Assembly (NCBI RefSeq): GCF_002205895.1
Contig: NZ_NJDE01000005.1
Coordinates: 21,726-85,725, forward strand
Direction: 5' to 3'
From: Saccharibacillus sp. O23
Lineage (GTDB): Bacteria; Bacillota; Bacilli; Paenibacillales; Paenibacillaceae
DNA: 64,000 bases
Shown: in pieces, positions 9,447 to 17,815 of the stretch
How the letters are laid out: each line of letters begins with the position of its first letter
How positions within the stretch are numbered: position 1 is the stretch's first letter
Position numbers and translations under genes: made by a program
Notes under the pieces: generated by a model
What the model was told of the DNA's origin: nothing
The model's input: the letters and a program-made list of their open reading frames with translations, nothing else
Databases searched by the model: none

Positions 9447-10196
9447 ATGAACGATACGATTTCCCTGATTATGAACCACCGTTCCGTGCGCAAATATAGC
9501 GATCGTCCCGTCAGCCAAGAACAACTGGAAGCGATCGTCGCTTCCGCTCAAATGGCTTCCAGTTCGAGCAACGTGCAAGCTTATACCGCCGTGGCCGTCA
9601 CCGAGCCGGAGTTGAAAAATCGTCTGGCCGATCTTGCGGGCAGCCAAGCGTATATCCGCGAATGCCCGGTATTTCTCGTCTGGTGCGCCGATCTGTCCCG
9701 ATTGAAAAAAGCGTCCGAGACGCACGCGCCGGAAGCCAAGTCGTACGAAGGCGCGGTCGAGAACTTCGTCGTGGCGACCGTCGATGCGGCGCTTGCGGCG
9801 CAGAACGCGGCCGTGGCGGCGGAATCGCTCGGACTCGGCATCGTCTATATCGGCGGTATCCGCAACGAGATCGAAGCGGTCTCCGAAGCGCTCGGACTGC
9901 CGGACTACGTCTACCCGATCTTCGGCATGTGCGTCGGCTATCCCGATCCGCAGCACGGGGCAGGCATACGTCCGCGTCTTCCGCTGGAAGCGGTGCTGCA
10001 TATGAACGGTTACCGTCCGGAGCAGAACGAACGCGGCGTCGAAGCTTACGACGAGACTTCGGTCCGCTATCTCACCGAACGCACCGGCGGCCAGCGCACT
10101 TCGTCGTGGTCGCAGCAGATGGCCGGGAAGCTGACCTCGCCCGCCCGTTTGCAGTTGAAAGACTTTTTGGAGAGAAAAGGGTTCCTGAGCGAATAA
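9447..10196 (+). CDS. NADPH-dependent FMN nitroreductase (NfsA/NfrA type)
   Basis: 249-residue oxidoreductase. The N-terminal HRSVRKYSDRPV is the FMN-phosphate-binding signature, and ASSSSNVQAY, GLGIVYIGGIRN and the Arg-rich C-terminal region (RTGGQRTSSW) match the NfsA/Frp group. The group uses NADPH to reduce flavins, quinones and nitroaromatics. The ATG is preceded by GAGAGGAAG. It stands alone on the + strand, next to a second nitroreductase on the other strand. The physiological substrate is unknown; a role in electrophile or disulfide stress is likely given the neighbours. Confidence 0.9.
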   Translation: MNDTISLIMNHRSVRKYSDRPVSQEQLEAIVASAQMASSSSNVQAYTAVAVTEPELKNRLADLAGSQAYIRECPVFLVWCADLSRLKKASETHAPEAKSYEGAVENFVVATVDAALAAQNAAVAAESLGLGIVYIGGIRNEIEAVSEALGLPDYVYPIFGMCVGYPDPQHGAGIRPRLPLEAVLHMNGYRPEQNERGVEAYDETSVRYLTERTGGQRTSSWSQQMAGKLTSPARLQLKDFLERKGFLSE

Positions 10197-10328
10197 GGCA
10201 AGCTCGCGCGCGAGCGACCCGAACGGCGGCGGAGCGTTCGGTTCGATCTGCCGATCGTACCGGATCGCTCTCCGTCCCATATTGCGCGCAGAGACTTGGG
10301 ACGTTCGGATCTCGCGATCCGTTCGGCC

Positions 10329-10955
10329 TCAGCGAATCCGGTCTGTAAACAAGATCCGTTCGACCGGATGGCGCACCGTGCGGTGTCCTTCGCTCAGGCT
10401 TTTGCCGATCGCGATCAGCATGACGTCCGCAAAATGTTCCGGCAGTTCCAACGTTTCGCGAAGTTCCGCGGAATCGTAGCCGGACATGGTGAGCGTCTGG
10501 TATCCGGCTTCGTTGGCCAACAGGATCAGCGACATCGCGGCCAACGAAGCGTCGCGGGTCAGCTCGACGTTTAATTCTTCCGGCGTCCGCGCCTCGTAGT
10601 ATCCGATCGCCGCGTTCGCCAGATTATCGCGCGTCGCCGCGTCGAAATAACCGAGAGCATGGCCGTCTTCCAGAATGCGCCGGATCTTGTCCGCTTCGAA
10701 CGCGCGGCGATCGCCCAGCACGGCCACCAAAGCCGAAGCTTCGGTAACCGGCTTCTGACCGTTCGCGGCGGGGAGCAATCGGGCGCGCAGATCGGGATCG
10801 GCGATATGCAGATAACGGACGGCTTGAATATTGTTGCCGTTCGGAGAACGGCTGGCGCCGGCAATCCAAGCGGACAGCAGTTCGGGAGCAAGCGGAGCGG
10901 ACGGGTCGAAATGGCGTACCGAACGCCGGCGGTTCAATAGATCTTGCATGGACAT
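10329..10955 (-). CDS. Nitroreductase family protein (YodC/HypO-like)
   Basis: 208-residue nitroreductase-fold flavoprotein with N-terminal NRRRSVRHFD (FMN contacts), SPNGNNIQAVRYLHI, and a C-terminal LIAIGKSLSEGHR segment. ATG 10955 follows GAGGAGG at seven bases; a second in-frame ATG lies two codons later. It is divergent from an HxlR-family regulator 182 bp away. This arrangement resembles yodB-yodC and hypR-hypO in Bacillus subtilis, where the regulator controls an NADPH-dependent reductase in response to quinones, diamide or hypochlorite. The regulatory link is inferred from this arrangement. Confidence 0.88.
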   Translation of the reverse strand: MSMQDLLNRRRSVRHFDPSAPLAPELLSAWIAGASRSPNGNNIQAVRYLHIADPDLRARLLPAANGQKPVTEASALVAVLGDRRAFEADKIRRILEDGHALGYFDAATRDNLANAAIGYYEARTPEELNVELTRDASLAAMSLILLANEAGYQTLTMSGYDSAELRETLELPEHFADVMLIAIGKSLSEGHRTVRHPVERILFTDRIR

Positions 10956-11080
10956 AAGAAGCCTCCTCTGCTCGGGGCCGGCCGCCGACGAGCGGCGTTC
11001 GCTCGGGATGACCGGCCCGGCGGTGTGTACGTTTCGGATTATAAGCGGCGTTCCGAGCGATGAAAATAACGCACAATGAA

Positions 11081-11102
11081 GTGGCTTAGCCACCTGAAGG
11101 TG
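11081..11102. promoter_or_regulatory. Two overlapping palindromes, candidate HxlR operator
   Basis: GTGGCTTAGCCAC (11081-11093) is a perfect palindrome around a central T, and it overlaps CACCTGAAGGTG (11091-11102). They lie between the divergent nitroreductase and HxlR genes, 36 bp before the regulator start. Dimeric winged-helix regulators of this family bind such sites; binding here is inferred. Confidence 0.5.
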
Positions 11103-11137
11103 CGTATCGGGGCGCGAAGCGGGAAGGAAGGAAACGG

Positions 11138-11527
11138 ATGGAGAAACCGAATACCGGCATTAATATTTTTATGAACGCGCTCGGCGGCAAATGGAAATGC
11201 TTGATCTTGTTCCACGTCAGCAGACAGCCGGTGCGTACCAAAGACTTCTACGAACGGATTCCCGGCATCACGCAGAAAGTGCTGACCGAACAGCTCAAGC
11301 AGCTCGAAAAAGACGGGTTGATCCGCAGGGAACTGTTCCCGGAAGTGCCGCCCAGAGTCGAATACAGCCTGACGGAACTCGGCCGGACGTTCGTTCCCGT
11401 GCTGAACGCGATGTGCGAGTGGGGCTATCTCTATGCGGATGCCCGGCAGATCGAAAGCGTGTCCTGCTGCGAAGCCCCGGCCGAAGAATCGGACGAACCG
11501 AAACGGCAGCATACGATGCGTTCTTGA
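11138..11527 (+). CDS. HxlR-family winged-helix transcriptional regulator
   Basis: 129-residue HxlR/YodB-type regulator. The core runs from ALGGKWKCLILFHV through the recognition helix (RIPGITQKVLTEQLKQLEKDG) to the wing (PPRVEYSLTELG). A cysteine at residue 21 (KWKC) lies in helix 1, in the region where redox-sensing homologues carry their peroxidatic Cys (Cys6 in YodB, Cys14 in HypR). A Cys-Cys pair sits near the C-terminus. Together with the divergent nitroreductase this suggests a thiol-based sensor of electrophiles. Which cysteine acts, if any, is not shown by sequence. Confidence 0.88.
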   Translation: MEKPNTGINIFMNALGGKWKCLILFHVSRQPVRTKDFYERIPGITQKVLTEQLKQLEKDGLIRRELFPEVPPRVEYSLTELGRTFVPVLNAMCEWGYLYADARQIESVSCCEAPAEESDEPKRQHTMRS

Positions 11528-11600
11528 TCGCCGAGCGCGAAGAGAAGCAGCCGTCCTTTTCCGGAAGAAGCGGGAACGACGACGAACGAAGGGGTGCAGG

Positions 11601-12545
11601 ATGCTGGAATGGATCAAAGAATTTATCCGCGCTTGGCGCGATTACCCGATTCAGCCCGGACGAAGAATCGCCGGACGGTACGAGGTGATCGAATGGCTGG
11701 GCATGGGCAGTTACGGGTTGAGCTACCGCTGCATCGAGCGCCGGGAAAACGGCGAAAGCGCGGGCGAAGTGGCGCTTAAGCAGGCCAAACCGAGCCGCCG
11801 CCGCACGGCGGGAGCGCTGCTGACGAGAGAACGCGACGCGCTGCTGGCGATGGATCATCCGTTTATTCCGCGCTGCCGGGGCTTCTTCACGGAGATGCGC
11901 TGCGAGTGGCTGGCCGCCGATTACGTGCGCGGCCGGACGTTGGAGAATCTGATCTTCGAAGACGGCCGGATCTTCGACGAAGCCGACTGCCTGCGCTGGG
12001 CGCTGGAATTGTTCGACCGGATCGCGCATGTCCATTCGCGCGGCTACGTGCATCTCGATATTCGCATTCCGAACGTGATCATGAACGAAGACGGACTGCA
12101 TCTGATCGACTTCGGCTTGGCCCGGCGAATCGGCGAGCACGAAGCGACGGACCCGGAAGGTTCGCCGCTGCCCAGCCGGATGCCCGCCAGAGTGGTCTCG
12201 GATCTGGAAGATGCCGCCCATCTGCTGCTGTACATGCTGTATTCCGGGTATACGCCGCCTGTCGGCCCGAGCGAGCCGAAGTCTGCCGCGTCCGCGGGAA
12301 GCGCCGCGAAGCGCAGGGCGTTCGGAGCGCACAGAGCCGCCGGGCTTACGTCGGACAGAAGCGGTTCGCGGGCAGAGCCCGTCGCGGGTTCTTCTTGGGA
12401 AAACGAATTGGCGCTCTCCGCGCCTACGGCCGCGCTGCTGCGCCGTCTGCTGCGTTTGGACGCGCCTTTTGCCGACGCGGCCGAAGCTTCCGAAGCGATT
12501 CGAAGCAGCTTGAACGTGCTGGAGCGAGCGAAAGCGGGCAATTGA
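11601..12545 (+). CDS. Orphan serine/threonine protein kinase
   Basis: 314-residue Hanks-type kinase without a transmembrane segment or sensor domain. The Gly-rich loop is LGMGSYG (33-39), the ATP lysine is VALK (Lys60), the catalytic loop is HLDIRIPN (151-158) and the metal site is DFGLA (170-174). The usual HRDLKPxN is altered (L for R, R for K), but the catalytic Asp and Asn remain. After the activation region the C-lobe is interrupted by an Ala/Ser/Arg-rich low-complexity stretch (about 225-270). ATG 11601 has only a modest ribosome binding site. No phosphatase or obvious substrate is next to it. Confidence 0.85.
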   Translation: MLEWIKEFIRAWRDYPIQPGRRIAGRYEVIEWLGMGSYGLSYRCIERRENGESAGEVALKQAKPSRRRTAGALLTRERDALLAMDHPFIPRCRGFFTEMRCEWLAADYVRGRTLENLIFEDGRIFDEADCLRWALELFDRIAHVHSRGYVHLDIRIPNVIMNEDGLHLIDFGLARRIGEHEATDPEGSPLPSRMPARVVSDLEDAAHLLLYMLYSGYTPPVGPSEPKSAASAGSAAKRRAFGAHRAAGLTSDRSGSRAEPVAGSSWENELALSAPTAALLRRLLRLDAPFADAAEASEAIRSSLNVLERAKAGN

Positions 12546-12585
12546 GAGCCAAGGTCGAGCGATTCCGCGGCGGCCGCGCAAGACA

Positions 12586-12626
12586 AAAGGCCGTTCCCTC
12601 GTCATTAGACGTAGGGAACGGCCTTT
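12586..12626. terminator. Bidirectional terminator between kinase and small His-rich gene
   Basis: 14-bp perfect stem AAAGGCCGTTCCCT (12586-12599) / AGGGAACGGCCTTT (12613-12626) with a 13-nt loop. It serves the convergent genes on both sides. Confidence 0.85.
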
Positions 12627-12668
12627 CGGCGTCGCTCATGCCGGCAAGCGATGTTCGCATGCGGCGGA

Positions 12669-12881
12669 TCAACTGGAGCTTCCGGACTTTCTTTTGTAAT
12701 AGGAATGGCCGTGACGTCCATGTCCGCCGTGCCGGTGATCGGAAGACGAGGAGCGCGAATATCTCGGACGGTCGCTGCTGGAACCGTAATGACGGCCGCC
12801 TCGGCGGCTGCTGCTCGAACCGTGCCTGTGTCTCGAATGACCGGCGGAATGCGCGATCTTATCGACGATTTTTTTGAACAT
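12669..12881 (-). CDS. Small His/Ser/Arg/Gly-rich protein
   Basis: 70-residue protein. An amphipathic start (MFKKIVDKIAHSAGHS) leads into repeats of Ser, Arg, His, Gly and Tyr, ending KRKSGSSS. The start at 12881 is set by an AAGGGAGGAATT ribosome binding site; an upstream in-frame ATG would only add non-conserved-looking sequence. Highly basic and probably disordered, it could bind nucleic acid or metal, but there is no motif to decide. It is convergent with the kinase gene and shares its terminator. Confidence 0.6.
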   Translation of the reverse strand: MFKKIVDKIAHSAGHSRHRHGSSSSRRGGRHYGSSSDRPRYSRSSSSDHRHGGHGRHGHSYYKRKSGSSS

Positions 12882-13302
12882 CTGAAATTCCTCCCTTATG
12901 AAGTTAGCCGCAACGCGAAGCGAACGTTTCGGCGATGACAAGTATACGGACGGAGCGGTTCGAGGTTTCAATCCGCGGGTTCGATCTGCTCCAATGTCCT
13001 TAAGGAATGTTACCCGCCGGGAGCAGGCGAGAACATTAGAATCTCATGAGAGCCGCGAAGGCGGAGTTGGCGGTTTACACCGAGCCGGTTCTCCCGGTAC
13101 ACTGGGGAAGCAAGCGTCCGCTGTCGGCGTCCGAATCAGGCTGCGGTCATAGACTAGACGCGTCGGCGGCCGAGATCATCGGATCGTCGGCAGGCAAGAA
13201 CGCGTCGAAAGCAATCGCGCATGCCGGACAGGAAGAAACAAGCGCGGCAGCGGCAAGAGATCATTCGATCCGATCCGATAAGATAATCTGGGAGGCAGTT
13301 AT
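12882..13302. other. Leader region before purine nucleoside phosphorylase
   Basis: 421 bp holding the divergent promoters. I compared it by eye with purine, TPP, T-box, lysine and ydaO motifs and found no match; no convincing gene is visible. A GGGAGGCAG ribosome binding site precedes the ATG at 13303. Confidence 0.4.
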
Positions 13303-14121
13303 ATGCTGAAAATGCAAGAGATTCAGGAAGCGAAAGACTTTATCGCGGGGAAAACGCAGCACCGGCCGACGATCGGCCTGATTCTAGGTTCGGGACTGGG
13401 CACGCTCGCCGACGAGATCGAGAACGCGGTCGTCATTCCGTATTCGGAGATCCCGTATTTCGCCAAATCGGAAGCGGTCGGTCATGCCAACGAGCTGGTC
13501 ATCGGCGAACTCAAAGGCAAAACCGTCGTCGCGATGAAAGGACGTTTCCATTATTACGAAGGCTTCACGCTCAAAGAAGTGACCTTCCCGGTTCGCGTCA
13601 TGAAAGCGCTGGGCGTGGAAACGGTCATCGTGACGAACGCCTGCGGCGCCGTGAACACGAGCTTCAATCCGGGCGATCTCATGCTGATCACGGATCACCT
13701 GAATCTGGTCGGCAACAACCCGCTGATCGGACCGAACAACGACGAGCTGGGCGTGCGTTTCCCGGACGTGTCGCAGGTGTATAACCGCGAACTGCGCGAG
13801 ATCGCGCTGCAAGTCGCCGAAGAACAAGGCATGTCGCTTCAGCAGGGCGTATACGCATGGTGGAGCGGTCCGGCTTACGAGACGCCTGCGGAGATCCGCA
13901 TGATCCGCACGCTCGGCGGCGACGCCGTCGGCATGTCCACCGTGCCGGAAGCGCTGGTCGCCGTGCACGGCGGCATGAAAGTGTTGGGCATCTCCTGCCT
14001 GACCAACATGGCCTGCGGCATCCTCGATCAACCGCTGAACCACGAAGAAGTCATCGAAGTGGCGGCGCGGGTAAGAGAGAAGTTCGTAGGCTTGGTAAAA
14101 GGCGTATTGGAAAAGGCTTAA
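13303..14121 (+). CDS. pupG: Purine nucleoside phosphorylase
   Basis: 272-residue trimeric (low-molecular-mass) PNP. It cleaves guanosine/inosine and deoxy forms with phosphate to free base and (deoxy)ribose-1-phosphate. Visible motifs are GLILGSGLG (phosphate loop), MKGRFHYYEG (phosphate/base loop), VTNACGAVN, the SGPAYETPAEIRM signature and GMSTVPEALVA, and CLTNMACG near the end. Length is normal and no frame disruption is seen. It is preceded by a good ribosome binding site and followed by a 500-bp region with repeats, so it is probably monocistronic. Confidence 0.95.
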   Translation: MLKMQEIQEAKDFIAGKTQHRPTIGLILGSGLGTLADEIENAVVIPYSEIPYFAKSEAVGHANELVIGELKGKTVVAMKGRFHYYEGFTLKEVTFPVRVMKALGVETVIVTNACGAVNTSFNPGDLMLITDHLNLVGNNPLIGPNNDELGVRFPDVSQVYNRELREIALQVAEEQGMSLQQGVYAWWSGPAYETPAEIRMIRTLGGDAVGMSTVPEALVAVHGGMKVLGISCLTNMACGILDQPLNHEEVIEVAARVREKFVGLVKGVLEKA

Positions 14122-14260
14122 GCCGGAGCGGAACGGGACGGAAGCGCGCGGACAGGAAAGACTTCGCGCGTCAGATCGCGAAGTCGCGAAGTCGCAAGAT
14201 CCGTCGGTGCCGGGAGGCCAAGCGGACGTCCGGCAATCTTGCGGGATAAGCACCTTTTCG

Positions 14261-14445
14261 AATAAGGCCGTAAACGGACTTATTCGGCCGCTATCGGCTG
14301 CGAAAATCGAAATAAGTCCATAAATCCGCTTATTTCGGACGAAAGTTCGATTCAAGCGTGAAACGACGTGATTTAAAAGGATATTTGGACTTATTTCGCA
14401 GAAAGCTTCGAAAAGCCGGAAAATAAGGGGAGATTTGCTCTTATT
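14261..14445. repeat. Four-unit intergenic palindrome element, family B (AATAAG-N12-CTTATT)
   Basis: Four 24-bp units start at 14261, 14311, 14372 and 14422. Units 1, 2 and 4 read AATAAG...CTTATT exactly. Unit 3 is degenerate on its left side (TTTAAAAGG...) but keeps GGACTTATTTCG. Start spacing is 50/61/50 bp and total length 185 bp. Units are flanked by CGAA/TTCG extensions. No coding potential is evident. The element lies between the purine phosphorylase gene and the terminator at 14581. Compare family A at 17449, 39581 and 49857. Confidence 0.8.
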
Positions 14446-14580
14446 CGCTTTTCGGCCATGCCGAACACGGCGGTGAATTCGCCAAAACCCGGCCGCTTTG
14501 CGAAACTTCGTCCCGCTTCGTCCGCGCGGTTCGTTCTGCGTCTCGTTATGGTTTCATACCGGAATCCGGTTTGCCGGTTC

Positions 14581-14614
14581 AACCTTCGATCCTTTGAGGA
14601 TCGAAGGTTTTTTT
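14581..14614 (+). terminator. Strong terminator upstream of the ABC exporter
   Basis: Perfect 13-bp stem AACCTTCGATCCT (14581-14593) / AGGATCGAAGGTT (14597-14609) with a 3-nt loop and a T7 run. A smaller palindrome, ACCGGAATCCGGT, lies just upstream. It is only about 40 bp from the ATG of the exporter. It may end a transcript from pupG, or act as an attenuator in the exporter leader. Confidence 0.85.
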
Positions 14615-14653
14615 GTGCGCGCGAAAGTAAAAATCGATCAAGGAGGAGCAATC

Positions 14654-16342
14654 ATGAATCCATTAACATTCGGAAACATCGTCAGACCGCTGCGCCGAGA
14701 AGTATCGATGATCGCGTTATGCGTCGCGGCAGGAATAAGCGCCGCAGGTCTGAATCTGTCGAGACCTTGGCTGCTCGGCCGAATCGTCGGCGAACTGGTT
14801 CGGTCGGACCCTGGAGATCGGGTGCCGGGATACGTGGGATTCTATCTGGGGAGTTGGATTCTGAGCTGGATGACGGGGCTGTTGATTCGCTTCGCGAGCG
14901 CGAAAGTCGAACAGCGTGTCCTGCTGAACTTGAGGATCGGGGTGCTGACGCATCTGTTAAGTTTGCCGCCGGCGGAGAGCGAACGGCAGTCTCAAGGCAA
15001 GATCCAAGCCTATGTTTCTTCCGACCTGCCCGCTTGGTCCCGATTGTACGGGACCGTGCTGACGCAGGCCGTTCATGCGGCGGTTCAGTTCGTCGGCGCC
15101 GCGATCGCGTTGACGAGTTTCGATGCGGGCCTGACTTGGAGCGTGCTGCCTTTTCTGCTGTTGGGATCGGCTGCGCCGCTGTTGATCTCGCGGGCGTTGA
15201 TCCGAGTCAACCGTTCGGCGCAGGATGCGGTTTCCGATATGCTGGAGACGCTGGCCGGGCTGACCCGGGGAGCGGTCGATCTGATCGCGCTTCGAACGGA
15301 GGACTGGGGAATTCGGCGTTTCCGCGAGTCCGGCGCACGCGCGGGGAAGGCCGAGCTCAGACGTACGACGGCGCAAGGGATCATGCAGATCTTCGGGGCT
15401 TGTTCGGAAGTCGGAGCTTACGTTCTGGTGCTTTCGATCGGAGGAAGCAAAGTATTGAACGGCGAGCTGGAGATCGGGGAACTGGTCGGTTTCTTGGCCG
15501 CGATCGAGCTGATTTTCTTTCCGGCGCGAAATGCCGGCGATCTGGCGACGACGATTCAAAGTTCGCTTGCGTCCGCCGCGCGCGTGCTGGAGTTCCGATC
15601 GATTCCGGTGCGCCGGTCCGAAAAGTTTAACGACGGAGACCTGACGATTCGCGATTTGACTTTTCGTTATCCCGGTTCGGAACGGGATGCGATTCGTTCG
15701 GTAAACTGCACGATCCGGCAGGGCAGCACGGTCGTGATTCTGGGAGAAAGCGGTTCGGGCAAATCCACGTTCATCAAACTGCTGGCCGGATTATACGAAC
15801 CGTCCGGCGGCAGGATCGAAGCCTCGGGTGCGGAAGAAGCCAAGCGCGCGTTCGTCCCGCAGGAACCGACGTTGTTCCCGGCAAGCGTCGCCGACAACCT
15901 GCGTTTAGGCCGCGCGATCGAACCGGAACGAATCAGGGAACTGGCCGAACGGTTCGATATGGATCATCGCCTGATTGGCCTGCCTGACGGCTACGACACG
16001 CCAATAGGCCATAACGGAGAAGGATTGTCGGGCGGACAGAAGCGGCGCGCGGCGCTGATTCGCGTGCTGCTCGCACCGGGAAATATGATGATCTTCGACG
16101 AACCGACATCCGGGTTGGATACAGAGAACGCGCAGCGGTTCTGGGATGCCGCTTCGAAAGCGGGCAGAGCGACCGTGATCGCGACGACGCATCGGCCGGA
16201 GGAAGCGCGGCATGCCGATCTGGTTCTCGTATTCCGTGAAGGAAGGTTGGCAGAGGCGGGTTCGCCGAATGAATTATTCGAGCAGAAAGGGATCTATTTC
16301 GATTTGATGCAACAATCGCAGCTAGAACGCCAGCGGCCTTGA
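14654..16342 (+). CDS. ABC exporter, fused membrane and ATPase domains
   Basis: 562-residue half-transporter. The N-terminal exporter membrane domain has about six TM segments (1-320). The ATPase follows, with Walker A GESGSGKST (about 374), Q-loop FVPQEP, signature LSGGQKRR, Walker B MMIFDEPTS, and an H-loop in TTHRPEE. It probably works as a homodimer exporting a lipid, peptide or drug; nothing nearby defines the substrate. ATG 14654 follows AGGAGGAG. A terminator-like hairpin sits between this gene and any upstream promoter, so expression may start very close to the gene or require readthrough. Confidence 0.9.
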   Translation: MNPLTFGNIVRPLRREVSMIALCVAAGISAAGLNLSRPWLLGRIVGELVRSDPGDRVPGYVGFYLGSWILSWMTGLLIRFASAKVEQRVLLNLRIGVLTHLLSLPPAESERQSQGKIQAYVSSDLPAWSRLYGTVLTQAVHAAVQFVGAAIALTSFDAGLTWSVLPFLLLGSAAPLLISRALIRVNRSAQDAVSDMLETLAGLTRGAVDLIALRTEDWGIRRFRESGARAGKAELRRTTAQGIMQIFGACSEVGAYVLVLSIGGSKVLNGELEIGELVGFLAAIELIFFPARNAGDLATTIQSSLASAARVLEFRSIPVRRSEKFNDGDLTIRDLTFRYPGSERDAIRSVNCTIRQGSTVVILGESGSGKSTFIKLLAGLYEPSGGRIEASGAEEAKRAFVPQEPTLFPASVADNLRLGRAIEPERIRELAERFDMDHRLIGLPDGYDTPIGHNGEGLSGGQKRRAALIRVLLAPGNMMIFDEPTSGLDTENAQRFWDAASKAGRATVIATTHRPEEARHADLVLVFREGRLAEAGSPNELFEQKGIYFDLMQQSQLERQRP

Positions 16343-16379
16343 CGGGGTTCGGCGCAGAAGAGAACAAGCCGATGCAGCC

Positions 16380-16407
16380 GAAAAAGCGCCGGATACAGCG
16401 CCGGCGC
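16380..16407 (-). terminator. Terminator of the tatD-like gene
   Basis: GC-rich 7-bp stem GCGCCGG (16386-16392) / CCGGCGC (16401-16407), with an A-run on the + strand that becomes a U-run in the minus-strand transcript. Confidence 0.6.
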
Positions 16408-16469
16408 AGTTCGGGTCGCAAGAAGACGGAGGCGGGTCGACGGCTTTCGGAGCTCGGTGCGCTCTGCGG

Positions 16470-17294
16470 TCAGCCGTAGAAACGCTCGGCGTTCGCCAGA
16501 AGGACGACCTGGGCTTCCGCTTCGCTTAAGCCCCGCAGCGCCGCCCATTCGCGGCAGACGTCTGCCGTCATGGACGGATGCGTAGCCTGTCCGGCGAACG
16601 GACCTTCGAACGGCCACGGGCCGTCGGTCTCGCTCATGACCCGGTCCGCCGGATAGCGAAGAGCCAATTCGCGGATCTCGTCTTCGTACAGAATGTCGGG
16701 CGTGAAGGAGATCGAATACCCCGACGCGATCATGCGCTCCACCGTCTCGGCGGAGCCTTTGAACCAATGGAAATGCGCGCGCCGCACGCCGTGGCGCTCC
16801 AACAGGTCGCATGCCGTGTCGGCATCTTCGTACACCGCATGCAGCACGATCGGCAGATCGTGCCGCGCGGCGAAAACGACGAAGCGCTCCAACAGGCGGA
16901 CGTAGCCCGCCTCGTCCAGCGCCTCGCCCCGCTCGGCCGCTTCCTGCCGACTGTAGTACGGCAGCCCGACCTCGCCGACCGCGACCATCGGCCGCGGCGC
17001 GCCTTCCGCGGCTGCGGCTTCGCCGAGGGCCGTTCGCCTCTCCATCCAGGCGAACAGCGCCTCCTCTTCCTCGGCACTCGGAAGAGGCTGCTCGGGGTGG
17101 AACCCGTAAGCCGGGCGCACGAGGCCCGGATACTGCCGCGCCAGCCGCTCGGTCCGGCGGGCGGATTCCAGATTCATGGAGACGGCGACGACGTACGCCC
17201 CGCCGGCGCTTCGGAACTCGCGAAGCATGCGCTCCGCTTCTTCCGGCGCGTACTGTTCCAGATGGATATGGGTATCGGCGAATAAGCCGGACAT
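16470..17294 (-). CDS. TatD-family metal-dependent hydrolase
   Basis: 274-residue TIM-barrel hydrolase. The metal ligands of the family are visible: DTHIHLE at the N-terminus, GEVGLPY (bridging Glu), LHAVYED, AHFHWFKG and SETDGPW (Asp). TatD proteins are usually 3'-5' exonucleases or phosphoesterases in DNA repair; branches of the family act on other substrates. ATG 17294 follows an AGGTGATG context. The upstream 520 bp has a repeat element and no gene. The family is certain, the exact substrate is not. Confidence 0.88.
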   Translation of the reverse strand: MSGLFADTHIHLEQYAPEEAERMLREFRSAGGAYVVAVSMNLESARRTERLARQYPGLVRPAYGFHPEQPLPSAEEEEALFAWMERRTALGEAAAAEGAPRPMVAVGEVGLPYYSRQEAAERGEALDEAGYVRLLERFVVFAARHDLPIVLHAVYEDADTACDLLERHGVRRAHFHWFKGSAETVERMIASGYSISFTPDILYEDEIRELALRYPADRVMSETDGPWPFEGPFAGQATHPSMTADVCREWAALRGLSEAEAQVVLLANAERFYG

Positions 17295-17448
17295 GACATC
17301 ACCTGACCTTTGTGTTTGTTAGCGTCGGCCGCGATGTGAATCGCGGCTGTGCGGGCCTCACGCGGTGCAGCGCACGAACGGGTTTACCGGATGCATAGGA
17401 GCAGGCGATTCAGCTTGCTGTACGGAGCGGCGGAAGCGAGATCGAACG

Positions 17449-17642
17449 TAACGGAACGTAGCGACTCTTAGAAGCTGAAATTTGCTACTTTCGATTCCTA
17501 ACGGAACCAGATGACGCTTAAAGGGGGAAAAGCAGTGATTTCGCCACCCAAACCCCGATTTTTCGCGGCTAAGCGCCTCCTCGTTCCGTTAGAAATCGGA
17601 GAGGGGCAAAAAAGGCGCTCTAAAGGAATGACGTTCCGTTAG
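17449..17642. repeat. Four-unit intergenic palindrome element, family A, copy 1
   Basis: Units at 17449-17471, 17498-17520, 17569-17592 and 17620-17642. The first two read (C)TAACGGAAC...CTTA(G); the last two are the same motif inverted, CTAA(G/A)...GTTCCGTTAG. Start spacing is 49/71/51 bp and total length 194 bp, equal to copies 2 and 3. The core here has GGAAC where the other copies have GGATC. No coding capacity is evident in 17295-17815. The element sits between tatD and the end of the thiamine importer operon. Confidence 0.85.
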
Positions 17643-17815
17643 CATTCGGGCGAACGAGCGAATCGTGGAGCGCTGCTGCTGGCGATAGCAGCGAACAACT
17701 GGGAGCCCTTTGCAAGCTGTTCTCTTCACGCTTCCGAGTACGCGGCTTCCCGATCTGCTCGGTCAATGGACTCGAAAGCTCAGCGCGCTCGCTCGCAAGC
17801 GATCTGTCTCGCCGC

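Noticed and set aside
9141..10280. Extension of the UspA frame to 519 residues
   Set aside because: Runs antisense through the nitroreductase; the Usp fold begins at 9140.
12972..13302. Possible riboswitch before pupG
   Set aside because: No conserved boxes of known riboswitch classes could be found.
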